Assembly: GCA_026398715.1 (NCBI GenBank)
Contig: JAPLSI010000246.1
Location: 1 to 31,616 of the forward strand
Origin: Gammaproteobacteria bacterium
GTDB taxonomy: Bacteria > Pseudomonadota > Gammaproteobacteria > Xanthomonadales > Xanthomonadaceae
DNA length: 31,616 bases
Reading direction: 5' to 3'
Position numbers and translations under genes: made by a program. The notes beneath the pieces were generated by a model. The model saw nothing but the letters and a program-made list of their open reading frames with translations. It made no database searches and was not told where the DNA came from. Shown piece after piece: positions 1 through 7,080 of this stretch; position 1 is the first letter of the stretch, and the number at the start of each line of letters is the position of its first letter.

Positions 1-1092
1 ACGGGTAATCAGGCGATGCAGCAAGTTAAAGCCGGTCTGAAAGCTATTTATCTCTCTGGTTGGCAGGTCGCGGGTGATGCGAACCTCGCCGGTGAAATGT
101 ATCCCGATCAATCGTTGTATCCCGCCAATTCAGTACCGATGGTGGTTAAGCGTATCAACAATACTTTCCAACGCGCTGATCAAATTCAGTGGTCCGAAGG
201 TAAAAATGATGTTGATTTCTTTGCTCCGATCGTCGCTGACGCCGAGGCTGGCTTTGGTGGTGTGTTGAATGCTTTTGAATTGATGAAATCGATGATCGAA
301 GCGGGTGCCGCCGGCGTGCATTTCGAAGACCAATTGGCGAGCGTGAAGAAGTGCGGCCACATGGGCGGCAAAGTGCTGGTGCCGACCCAGGAGGCGGTGC
401 AGAAGTTGATCGCCGCGCGCCTGGCTGCCGACGTGATGGGTGTGCCGACGCTGATCGTTGCGCGCACCGATGCCGAGGCCGCCGACCTCATCACTTCCGA
501 CATCGATCCGAACGACCGGGCCTTCATCACCGGCGAGCGCACGGTGGAAGGTTTTTACAAGACCAGGCCAGGACTCGACCAGGCCATCAGCCGCGGCATC
601 GCCTATGCGCCGTACGCCGATCTTGTCTGGTGCGAGACCGGCAAGCCGGACCTGGAATTCGCGCGCAAGTTCGCGGCTGCCATCCACGCCAAGTACCCGG
701 GCAAGATGCTGGCCTACAACTGCTCGCCTTCCTTCAACTGGAAGAAGAATCTCGACGATGCGACGATCGCGTCCTTCCAGCACGAGCTGGCCAAGCTCGG
801 CTACAAGTTCCAGTTCATCACCCTGGCCGGCTTCCACTCGCTGAACTACTCGATGTTCAACCTGGCCTACGGTTATGCCCGCAACCAGATGAGCGCCTTC
901 GTTGAATTGCAGGAAGCCGAGTTCGCGGCGGCCGAGCGCGGCTTCACCGCGGTCAAGCACCAGCGCGAAGTCGGCACCGGGTATTTCGACTCGGTCACCC
1001 AGGCCATCCAGGGCGGCACCAGTTCCACCACGGCGCTGAAGGGGTCGACGGAAGAGGAACAATTCCAGGACGCCCCCGACAAGGCGGCGTGA
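1..1092 (+). CDS. aceA: Isocitrate lyase, 5'-truncated by the window edge
   Basis: Isocitrate lyase cleaves isocitrate to glyoxylate and succinate, the first step of the glyoxylate bypass. The frame is open from base 1, so the true start lies upstream and roughly the N-terminal 70-80 residues are missing. The rest aligns from memory very closely with E. coli AceA: the IYLSGWQVA stretch, [10 protein letters not shown], the active-site KKCGH signature (nucleophilic Cys), [11 protein letters not shown], and the C-terminal GTGYFD / GGTSS / GSTEE region. A GC-rich hairpin follows the stop codon. The first ~300 bases have about 48% GC against about 68% just after, an abrupt internal change noted as a finding. 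The identification is secure; only the N-terminus is unknown. Confidence 0.97.
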   Translation, partial: TGNQAMQQVKAGLKAIYLSGWQVAGDANLAGEMYPDQSLYPANSVPMVVKRINNTFQRADQIQWSEGKNDVDFFAPIVADAEAGFGGVLNAFELMKSMIEAGAAGVHFEDQLASVKKCGHMGGKVLVPTQEAVQKLIAARLAADVMGVPTLIVARTDAEAADLITSDIDPNDRAFITGERTVEGFYKTRPGLDQAISRGIAYAPYADLVWCETGKPDLEFARKFAAAIHAKYPGKMLAYNCSPSFNWKKNLDDATIASFQHELAKLGYKFQFITLAGFHSLNYSMFNLAYGYARNQMSAFVELQEAEFAAAERGFTAVKHQREVGTGYFDSVTQAIQGGTSSTTALKGSTEEEQFQDAPDKAA

Positions 1093-1139
1093 ACAGGTGA
1101 GCGAAAACTACTAATTCGTTCATTCCTTGACTCAAAGCA

Positions 1140-1170
1140 CGGCGGGCCCCTTTTCGGCCCGCCGAGTTTC
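1140..1170 (+). terminator. Rho-independent-like terminator of aceA
   Basis: A perfect 9-bp stem (CGGCGGGCC, 1140-1148, with GGCCCGCCG, 1156-1164) closes a 7-base loop and is followed by a short, imperfect T-rich stretch (AGTTTCGTT). It lies about 50 bases after the aceA stop. It also argues that the next gene starts downstream of it, not at the TTG at 1127. Confidence 0.6.
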
Positions 1171-1207
1171 GTTACACTCGGGATATAGCCCCCGGCCCCG
1201 AGAGTCA

Positions 1208-2218
1208 GTGAACCAAGTCGACACCCATTCCCCCAGCCAGGCCCAGCGGGCCGAGGCCGGCTTGCTGCCCAGCGTGCTCAATCCCGAAGAGAGGGCATTG
1301 CTGACCAGCGCGGGCAACGCGCGCGCGGTGCTGCCGGGTGAACAACTGTTCCGTCGCGGCGACGACGCGCAAGCCATGTTCCTGATCGAGTCGGGTGAAG
1401 TGCGCCTTCGCTTCGAGGACGGCCTGGCCGACAAGATCCTCGGCGCCGGGCAGTATTTTGGCGAGCTGTCGGTTTTCGTCGGTCAGCACCAGCGTTTCGC
1501 CACGGCGGTGGTGGAGTCGGAAGGCGTGCTGTTCGAGATTTCGTCCGACGCATTCTCGCGACTGATCGATCGCGCCCCGGCGGCCATTGCCCGCTTCATG
1601 CAGCGCAGCTTCACCTACCTGGTCACCGGCGAACAGCAGCTGATGCAGAGCCTGCGCCGGCGCAATGAAGACCTGATGCAAACCCTCGACACCCTGCGCC
1701 AGACCCGCAGCGAGTTGTCCGTCGCCCAGCAACTGGTGCGCTCCGACGACCTGACCGGCCTGTCCAACCGTCGCGGCCTGTATCGTTTCCTGGACGAAAG
1801 CTCGCGCTACCCGATGGTGGGCAAGCGCCTTGCGTTGCTGCTGATCGATATCGACCATTTCAAGCGGCTCAACGACATGAGCGGCCACCTGGCGGGCGAC
1901 TCGGCGTTGCGCGCCGTCGCCGACGAGGTCCGCCGCATCGCCGGACCGCTGGAGTTGCCAATCCGGCTGGGCGGCGATGAATTCGCCCTGGTGCTGCGCG
2001 TCGCCGACGAGGGCGACCTGGCCAACCGCGCCCTGGGGCTGATCGCCGCCATCCGCGCACTGCGCCTGCCCAGCCTGCGGGAACAGACCCTCACCATCAG
2101 CGTGGGCGGGGTGTTCTGCGCCGACCCCGGTGGCTGGTCTGTCTGGTACAGCCAAGGCGACCTGGCCCTGTACGAGGCCAAGAGCCGCGGAGGCGACCGC
2201 TGGCGACTAGCACTATAG
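1208..2218 (+). CDS. Cyclic-nucleotide-binding diguanylate cyclase (cNMP-GGDEF)
   Basis: Predicted 336-residue soluble enzyme making c-di-GMP from two GTP. Residues ~35-125 form a Crp/PKA-type cyclic-nucleotide-binding domain. Its phosphate-binding cassette keeps Gly-Glu (GELS, ~85-88) and the phosphate-contacting Arg in QRFATA (~96). A helical, probably coiled-coil linker (~145-178) leads to a GGDEF domain (~178-336) with DDLTGL, DIDHF, an intact GGDEF motif (255-259) and GDLALYEAK near the end. The residues before GGDEF lack an RxxD inhibitory site, so ordinary product feedback may be absent. GTG at 1208 is chosen because the in-frame TTG at 1127 would place the aceA terminator inside the coding region. 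The class III nucleotide cyclase gene begins 67 bases downstream on the same strand, suggesting that its product might be the ligand sensed here (inference). The fold is secure; the ligand is unknown. Confidence 0.9.
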   Translation: MNQVDTHSPSQAQRAEAGLLPSVLNPEERALLTSAGNARAVLPGEQLFRRGDDAQAMFLIESGEVRLRFEDGLADKILGAGQYFGELSVFVGQHQRFATAVVESEGVLFEISSDAFSRLIDRAPAAIARFMQRSFTYLVTGEQQLMQSLRRRNEDLMQTLDTLRQTRSELSVAQQLVRSDDLTGLSNRRGLYRFLDESSRYPMVGKRLALLLIDIDHFKRLNDMSGHLAGDSALRAVADEVRRIAGPLELPIRLGGDEFALVLRVADEGDLANRALGLIAAIRALRLPSLREQTLTISVGGVFCADPGGWSVWYSQGDLALYEAKSRGGDRWRLAL

Positions 2219-2285
2219 GGAGTGCGGCTGTCCTCAGCGGGGCCGATTTGTCGTTTCCCGTACTACATAGACGCCAGCGTAGCTA

Positions 2286-4958
2286 ATGATCCCCAAGCCA
2301 ACCAGTTCGCCCCGGGCGTCCGTCGGCAGTACCGTCACGCCCATGCTGCGTGCGGTCCTGCTTGCCGACCTGGTGGACTCGACGGCCTTCATCGAAAGCT
2401 TCGGCGATGCCCGGGCGGCGGTGGCGCTGCAACGTCTCGACCTGCAAATCCGCGACTTGCTGGAGTTCACCGGCGGCCGCCTGATCGACAAGGCCGACGG
2501 CCTGCTGGCGATTTTCGAACGCCCGATCCAGGCGGTGGATTTTGCGCTGCGCTACCAGCAGGCCCTGCGCCACTTCAGCAGCAGCGAAGGCTCCACCCTT
2601 ACCGCGCGGGTCGGCATCCACGTCGGCGAGGTGATGACCTGGAGCAACTCCGATCACGCCGTGGCCGCGGGGGCCAAGCCGCTGGAGGTCGAGGGACTGG
2701 CCAAGCCGGTGGCCGCGCGATTGATGTCGCTGGCGCTGCCGGGCCAGATCCTGATCTCGAGCATGGCGCAAAGTCTGGCCCAGCGCGCGCAGGCCGAACT
2801 CGGCGAACGCACGCATCGCCTGCGCTGGCTGGTGCACGGCCGCTATCGGTTCAAGGGCGTGCCTGCACCCTTGCTGGTGCACGAGGTAGGCGAGGTCGGA
2901 TTCGCGCCATTGGTGGAACCGCCGTCGGGCCAGAAGGCCTGGCGCGAGTTGCCCGTCTGGCGTCGTCCGCCCGTGGTGGCGGCCGAGATCCTGTTGTTCC
3001 TGCTGGTCGGCGGCTTCTACGCGTACAGCGTGCTGCGCAGTCCGCCGGCCGTGGCCTTCAGCGAACGCGACTGGGTCGTGATCGGCGACATGAGCAACTT
3101 CACTGCCGACCCGCGCCTGGAGGACTCGCTGGAAACCGCATTCCGGATCGGCCTGGAACAATCGCGCTTCGTGAACATCGTTCCCGAACTGAAAGTGCGC
3201 AGCGCGCTCGACCGGATGGGCCGTGGCAACCAGACCTCGATCGACCGCGCCATCGGCAGCGAGATCGCGATCCGCGAAGGTGCGCGCGTACTGTTGTTGC
3301 CGACCGTTGCCGAAGTGGGCGGCAACCTGCGCGTCAGTGTCGAGGTAGTCGATCCCAATACGCAGGCCACGGTGTATGCAGAGACGGCGGAAGGTCGCGG
3401 CGTCGAATCGCTGCTCGGCTCGCTGGACACGGTGGCGACCAACATGCGGGAAAAGTTCGGTGAATCCGTCAGGGACATCGAAGCCGGCAGCAAGCCCCTG
3501 CCCGAAGCGACCACGCGCGACCTCAATGCCCTGCGGGCCTACAGCCTGGGGCAGAAGTTGCGCGGCGAAGGCCGAATAGAAGATGCCTCGGGACTCTACG
3601 AGGAGGCCATCAGGCTCGACCCGGATTTCGCCCTGGCCTACCTCGGCCTGGCCCGGTTGCGGCTGGGCGCCGGTGATGACGCGGGCTACTACCGGTTGCT
3701 CGAAAAGGCGAAATCGCTGCGCTCGAGGTTGACCCATCGGGAGATGCTGTTCCTCGACGCCACCCTGTCCAACTACAACGCGGCACCCGAAGCGCTGGCC
3801 AAGTGGCGCCTGCTGACCGAGATGTACCCCGACGAATACCAGGGTTACTACCATTACAGCCTGGCGTCCTGGCACCACAGCTACCGCTACAAGAGCGCGC
3901 TGGAATTCCTCAAGCCGGCGCTGGCCGGGCGAAATCCCCGGTTGCGCTCCGCCTACTACCTGCAGGGCACCTTGCAGATGATCGAAGGGCAATACACCGA
4001 TTCGCTGGCCTCTTTCCAGACCTACGAATCGCTGGGCGGCATCGGCTACAACCGCCAGCACGCCGAGGCGTTTGCAGTCCTTCGGCGCTACGACGAGGCT
4101 GAAAGACTGCTCGCCTCGCAGAAGCCCACTCGCGTCGCCAACAATGATTTCCCGCTGCGTGCCACCGAGGCGACCTTTCCACTCGACCGCGGTCGCTGGG
4201 ACGAGGGCATGACAGCGATGGAAGATCTGCTCAAAGCCTCCGCAGCAGTCACGCCCGACACCGAGCGGCGCACGCGACTTACCCAACTGTCCCGGCGAGC
4301 CTTCGCGCCCGATGCCAACCTCGATCGCGACCTGGCGGCTTTCGTGTCAAGCCAGGCAAAGTGGATTGACGGGCCAAGCCAGATCGTGCGGATCGGAGAT
4401 ACGTTCTCGTTGCTGATGGCAGGCGCCATCGCTGCCGAAAATGGCGACAGCGCGCTTGCCCGCAAGGCCCTTGCCCTGGGAAAGGCCCCGGCGCAGGCGA
4501 GCGGATTCCCGGCGCTGGTCAATGCCGTCGGCATGCTCGAGGCAGCGTTGCTGGTCAAGGAGGGCAAGCCCGAAGCCGCAGTCGAACGGTTGCAGCCTCT
4601 GCATGACGGCAACGAGCTCTACCTCAGCCATGCCCTGTTGATGCGCGCATTGGCGGCCAGTGGTCGCAACGTGGAGGCCGCTCGCGAGGCAGAGTGGTTG
4701 GCCAAGCATCGTGGCCGGGCCTATGCCGAATTCAATATCGACCAGTCGCTCAATACGGCCAACGTCGTGCAAAGCAACCTTGCACTGCTTTCCGGCGCGG
4801 AATACCTGGTGGCTGCCAAGCAGCCGGAGCGTGCCCGGGCCTTGCTGGATAGTTTCCTCGGTGCCTGGCCGAATGCCCGCACCACGCCGTTTCTTAGCGA
4901 CCGCATGGAAAAACTCGATGCCGCGCTGAAACCGGCCGCCCTGGCACGCCGGACCTAG
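2286..4958 (+). CDS. Putative peptide modification system cyclase: class III nucleotide cyclase, TM segment, TPR
   Basis: An 890-residue membrane protein. Residues ~20-200 are a class III adenylate/guanylate cyclase domain: metal-binding Asp in LLADLVDST (D28), DKADG (D71), the core strand RVGIHVGEV, and AARLMSLALPGQIL. Where canonical cyclases have VN-x-x-x-R, this has KPVAAR, so the transition-state Asn appears to be Pro. A single transmembrane helix (~229-250) follows. Residues ~262-400 resemble the TolB/FlgO-like domain of transmembrane TPR regulators (starting VVIGDMSNF). TPR-like helices start near 410 (ALRAYSLGQ, AIRLDPDFALAY) and run to the end. Topology suggests a cytoplasmic cyclase and periplasmic TPR. 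This layout, next to an NHLP-type precursor and a SagB-like dehydrogenase, fits the family named putative peptide modification system cyclase. No clear ribosome-binding site is visible at ATG 2286; ATG 2343 (M20) is an alternative. Confidence 0.88.
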   Translation: MIPKPTSSPRASVGSTVTPMLRAVLLADLVDSTAFIESFGDARAAVALQRLDLQIRDLLEFTGGRLIDKADGLLAIFERPIQAVDFALRYQQALRHFSSSEGSTLTARVGIHVGEVMTWSNSDHAVAAGAKPLEVEGLAKPVAARLMSLALPGQILISSMAQSLAQRAQAELGERTHRLRWLVHGRYRFKGVPAPLLVHEVGEVGFAPLVEPPSGQKAWRELPVWRRPPVVAAEILLFLLVGGFYAYSVLRSPPAVAFSERDWVVIGDMSNFTADPRLEDSLETAFRIGLEQSRFVNIVPELKVRSALDRMGRGNQTSIDRAIGSEIAIREGARVLLLPTVAEVGGNLRVSVEVVDPNTQATVYAETAEGRGVESLLGSLDTVATNMREKFGESVRDIEAGSKPLPEATTRDLNALRAYSLGQKLRGEGRIEDASGLYEEAIRLDPDFALAYLGLARLRLGAGDDAGYYRLLEKAKSLRSRLTHREMLFLDATLSNYNAAPEALAKWRLLTEMYPDEYQGYYHYSLASWHHSYRYKSALEFLKPALAGRNPRLRSAYYLQGTLQMIEGQYTDSLASFQTYESLGGIGYNRQHAEAFAVLRRYDEAERLLASQKPTRVANNDFPLRATEATFPLDRGRWDEGMTAMEDLLKASAAVTPDTERRTRLTQLSRRAFAPDANLDRDLAAFVSSQAKWIDGPSQIVRIGDTFSLLMAGAIAAENGDSALARKALALGKAPAQASGFPALVNAVGMLEAALLVKEGKPEAAVERLQPLHDGNELYLSHALLMRALAASGRNVEAAREAEWLAKHRGRAYAEFNIDQSLNTANVVQSNLALLSGAEYLVAAKQPERARALLDSFLGAWPNARTTPFLSDRMEKLDAALKPAALARRT

Positions 4959-4971
4959 GCCAGCCCGCCCC

Positions 4972-4986
4972 GCCGGCTCCCCCGGC
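4972..4986. terminator. Weak hairpin between convergent cyclase and precursor genes
   Basis: GCCGG (4972-4976) pairs with CCGGC (4982-4986) around a 5-base loop in the 42-base gap between two convergent stop codons. There is no T-run on either strand, so terminator function is only suggested by position. Confidence 0.25.
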
Positions 4987-5000
4987 AGGGCTGTCCGCGA

Positions 5001-5315
5001 CTATTCAGCGCAGATGTCGAACTGGTGGAACGCCAGCACCGATGCGTCGCCGGTGCGTGCATACGTATCGTAGGTGGCGAGCATCGTAGCCGTGGCGGCG
5101 GCAATCTTTTCCTTGCTGGCCAGGCCGCCGCGCAGGCGTTCCATCGGCAGTACCGGATCGCGTCCCGGCACGTCGCGGTCGGCGGCGGGGGTCTCGTGGC
5201 CGATGCTGATCAGCGCCGCCCGGGGATTGTGTTCGAAGCGGGTGCGAAAAGCGTCGTTGGTCGCGAGTTCCTTCAGCAGCTCGCGCGCTACGTCAACGGA
5301 AATGATGCTGGTCAT
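5001..5315 (-). CDS. NHLP-related RiPP precursor peptide
   Basis: A 104-residue peptide. The N-terminal half looks like the nitrile-hydratase-alpha-type leader used by many RiPP precursors: VARELLKELATNDAFRTRFE followed by NPRAALISIG. A variable middle (roughly 40-65) leads to a helical LASKEKIAAATATML segment and the C-terminus FHQFDICAE. The only cysteine is Cys102, third from the end. ATG at 5315 has an upstream AGGGGAA ribosome-binding site and a reasonable promoter. The gene is divergent from the dehydrogenase (89-base gap) and convergent with the cyclase. Those two partners, plus the leader, match the NHLP-related RiPP peptide family of Xanthomonadaceae relatives (from memory). No YcaO cyclodehydratase, lanthionine synthetase, radical SAM enzyme, protease or exporter is encoded in the window. 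Which residues are modified is unknown. Confidence 0.82.
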   Translation of the reverse strand: MTSIISVDVARELLKELATNDAFRTRFEHNPRAALISIGHETPAADRDVPGRDPVLPMERLRGGLASKEKIAAATATMLATYDTYARTGDASVLAFHQFDICAE

Positions 5316-5351
5316 GCGGTTTCCCCTGCTACCCCTGATTGGAGCGCAGTC

Positions 5352-5380
5352 AGGCTAGCGGCTGCCTTGCACCAGCGCAA
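5352..5380 (-). promoter_or_regulatory. Predicted promoter of the RiPP precursor gene
   Basis: On the minus strand, TTGCGC (5380-5375) is separated by exactly 17 bases from TAGCCT (5357-5352). Transcription would start near 5345, leaving a ~30-base leader that contains the AGGGGAA ribosome-binding site before ATG 5315. Confidence 0.4.
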
Positions 5381-5404
5381 CATTTTCTCCGGCACAATCG
5401 CGCC

Positions 5405-6565
5405 ATGAAATTGAAACGACCCGCGCTGCTGATGATCCAGCGCGAGGACCCTCCCGCGCTGTCGATGCAGCAGCTCTTGTCGGGCGACTATGCCGCCAGC
5501 GGCTGGCGGGCGCTCGCGCCCCACCTGGGCCGGGAAGTTCCCTTGCAGCTGGCCGACCTGGCGGTGTTCGACGGGATGGCCCTGGACGAATGGGTGGATG
5601 CCGATGCCTTGGCGGCGCGCTTCGGCGCGGAACGCGTCCGGTTCCTGGTCGACGCCGGCCTGCTGATCGGCGACCACGCCGCCCACGCGGTGCTGCTCGC
5701 CCGCGATAACACGCTCGTGCAAACCGGCTGGTGGGCGCCGGCCGCAGTCGCACACAGCTTTGGCCGGTGGCAGGGCGTGGATGTCGACCGCGAGGAAAAG
5801 CGCCTCGGCAAACGCACGCTGGGCGACCTCTTCCAGCGCAACGGCCCGCCGCCGCCCGAAGTGCTCGAACTGCGTCCGCGTTCCGGGTGGAAGGCGCTGC
5901 CCGAACCGAGCAGGACGTCGCTGGACGCCTTGCTCGCCCAACGCACGACCTGCCGCAATTTCGATTCGCAACACCCGGTCTTGCTGCCCGAACTTGCCAG
6001 CTTGCTGCACCGGGTCTTCGGGGCGCAGGCAACGCAGGAACTTGCACCCGGCGCCATCGCGCTGAAGAAGAACAGCCCTTCGGGTGGCGGCCTGCACCCG
6101 ATCGAAGCTTTCGTGCTGGTGCAACGGGTGCAAGGGCTGGCTCCGGGCTTGTATCACTACCACGCCACCGGACATGCCCTGCAGGTGCTGCGCGAACTGG
6201 ATGCGGAAACCATTGCGCCCATGGCGTCTGAACTGGTGGCCGGGCAGCACTGGTTTGCGAATGCGCCGGTGATGGTGCTGATGGCGGCGCGCTTCGGCAG
6301 GAATTTCTGGAAGTACCGCAATCACGCCAAGGCATCGCGGGTCATCCAGCTCGATGCCGGCCACCTGTCGCAGAACCTGTACATCACCGCGACCGAGCTC
6401 GGTTATGGCGCCTTCGTTACCGGTGCGATCAACGATGAGTGCGCCGAGCGCCTGTTCGAGATCGACGGCCTGGCCACCGGCGCCATCGCGGTATGCGGTT
6501 TCGGTCGCCGGGTTGCCCCGGCGGTGACGGTGGAATTCGATCCGCTGGGCGTTGCCGTGCGCTGA
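5405..6565 (+). CDS. SagB-type FMN dehydrogenase (putative peptide maturation dehydrogenase)
   Basis: A 386-residue nitroreductase-fold oxidoreductase. The N-terminal ~165 residues resemble the peptide-binding region of SagB-like enzymes. The catalytic domain runs from ~170 and shows the FMN-binding arginines in LLAQRTTCRNF (~177-186), NSPSGGGLHP (223-232), and WKYRNHAKASR (302-312) followed by LDAGHLSQNLYI and ELGYGAF. The adjacent Lys-Tyr pair (303-304) matches the pair reported to be important in azoline dehydrogenases such as McbC, so the enzyme is probably active. Azoline dehydrogenases oxidise thiazolines/oxazolines to thiazoles/oxazoles; the substrate here is presumably the divergently encoded precursor, but no cyclodehydratase is present. 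ATG 5405 is preferred to an upstream in-frame TTG at 5339. A CACAAT hexamer (5393-5398) is so close that the mRNA could be nearly leaderless. The gene converges with the GFA-family gene, 12 bases away. Confidence 0.88.
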   Translation: MKLKRPALLMIQREDPPALSMQQLLSGDYAASGWRALAPHLGREVPLQLADLAVFDGMALDEWVDADALAARFGAERVRFLVDAGLLIGDHAAHAVLLARDNTLVQTGWWAPAAVAHSFGRWQGVDVDREEKRLGKRTLGDLFQRNGPPPPEVLELRPRSGWKALPEPSRTSLDALLAQRTTCRNFDSQHPVLLPELASLLHRVFGAQATQELAPGAIALKKNSPSGGGLHPIEAFVLVQRVQGLAPGLYHYHATGHALQVLRELDAETIAPMASELVAGQHWFANAPVMVLMAARFGRNFWKYRNHAKASRVIQLDAGHLSQNLYITATELGYGAFVTGAINDECAERLFEIDGLATGAIAVCGFGRRVAPAVTVEFDPLGVAVR

Positions 6566-6577
6566 CCTCCACGTCGA

Positions 6578-6991
6578 TCAGTCGACGTCCTGTTCGACCT
6601 TGCGTGGCAGGCCGTCGTTCGCATCAAGCTTCACCCAGTCCACGTGCGTGTCCCAGAACACATGTGCCTGTGGCGACTGGTCCACCGGTCCGACGAAATT
6701 GGCCAGCGTCACGTGCAGTTCGCCGGCCCAGCGCTCCGAGCGGAAGAACAAGGTCGAGCCGCAACGCGAGCAGAAGCCGCGCTCGCCCTGGCCGGACGAC
6801 CGGTACCAGGTGAGATGGCTTCGAGGATCCTCGATGCTGCACTGGCCGGCATCGAGCCCGACCCAGGTGACGAAGGCGGACCCGCTGCTGCGCTGGCACA
6901 TCGTGCAGTGGCAATGCGCCACCCACTTGCTCGGAAGCTGCGCGTTGAACTGGACGTCGCCGCACAGGCAGCGACCGCTGGCTGGATCCAT
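6578..6991 (-). CDS. GFA (CENP-V/GFA domain) family zinc protein
   Basis: A 137-residue protein with the cysteine pattern of the glutathione-dependent-formaldehyde-activating-enzyme-like family: RCLCGD (Cys8, Cys10), HCHCTMCQRSSG (Cys27, 29, 32) and FCSRCGS (Cys74, 77), followed by FFRSER. These ligands build the two zinc sites of the fold. Most bacterial members have no demonstrated formaldehyde activity, so a catalytic role should not be assumed. The start at 6991 is chosen because GAGGAG lies about 8 bases upstream; an in-frame ATG at 7012 would add seven residues without homology. The gene stands alone, converging with the dehydrogenase, about 90 bases downstream of the comM stop and on the same strand. 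Confidence 0.88.
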   Translation of the reverse strand: MDPASGRCLCGDVQFNAQLPSKWVAHCHCTMCQRSSGSAFVTWVGLDAGQCSIEDPRSHLTWYRSSGQGERGFCSRCGSTLFFRSERWAGELHVTLANFVGPVDQSPQAHVFWDTHVDWVKLDANDGLPRKVEQDVD

Positions 6992-7080
6992 GGCACTGCT
7001 CCTCGCCGACACTGTGGCAAATTATGCGCCTGCCGCGTGCGGTGCAAGCGGTGCGATGGCGCGCGCTGCAGGCGGAGCGA

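Noticed and set aside
1127..1207. Longer GGDEF protein starting at TTG 1127
   Set aside because: It would translate through the aceA terminator hairpin, and the added residues have no domain character.
2222..3463. A 413-codon + strand open frame rich in Arg, Gly, Ala and Pro
   Set aside because: It overlaps the cyclase gene in another frame and has the low-complexity composition of a GC-rich shadow; the cyclase frame carries recognisable domains.
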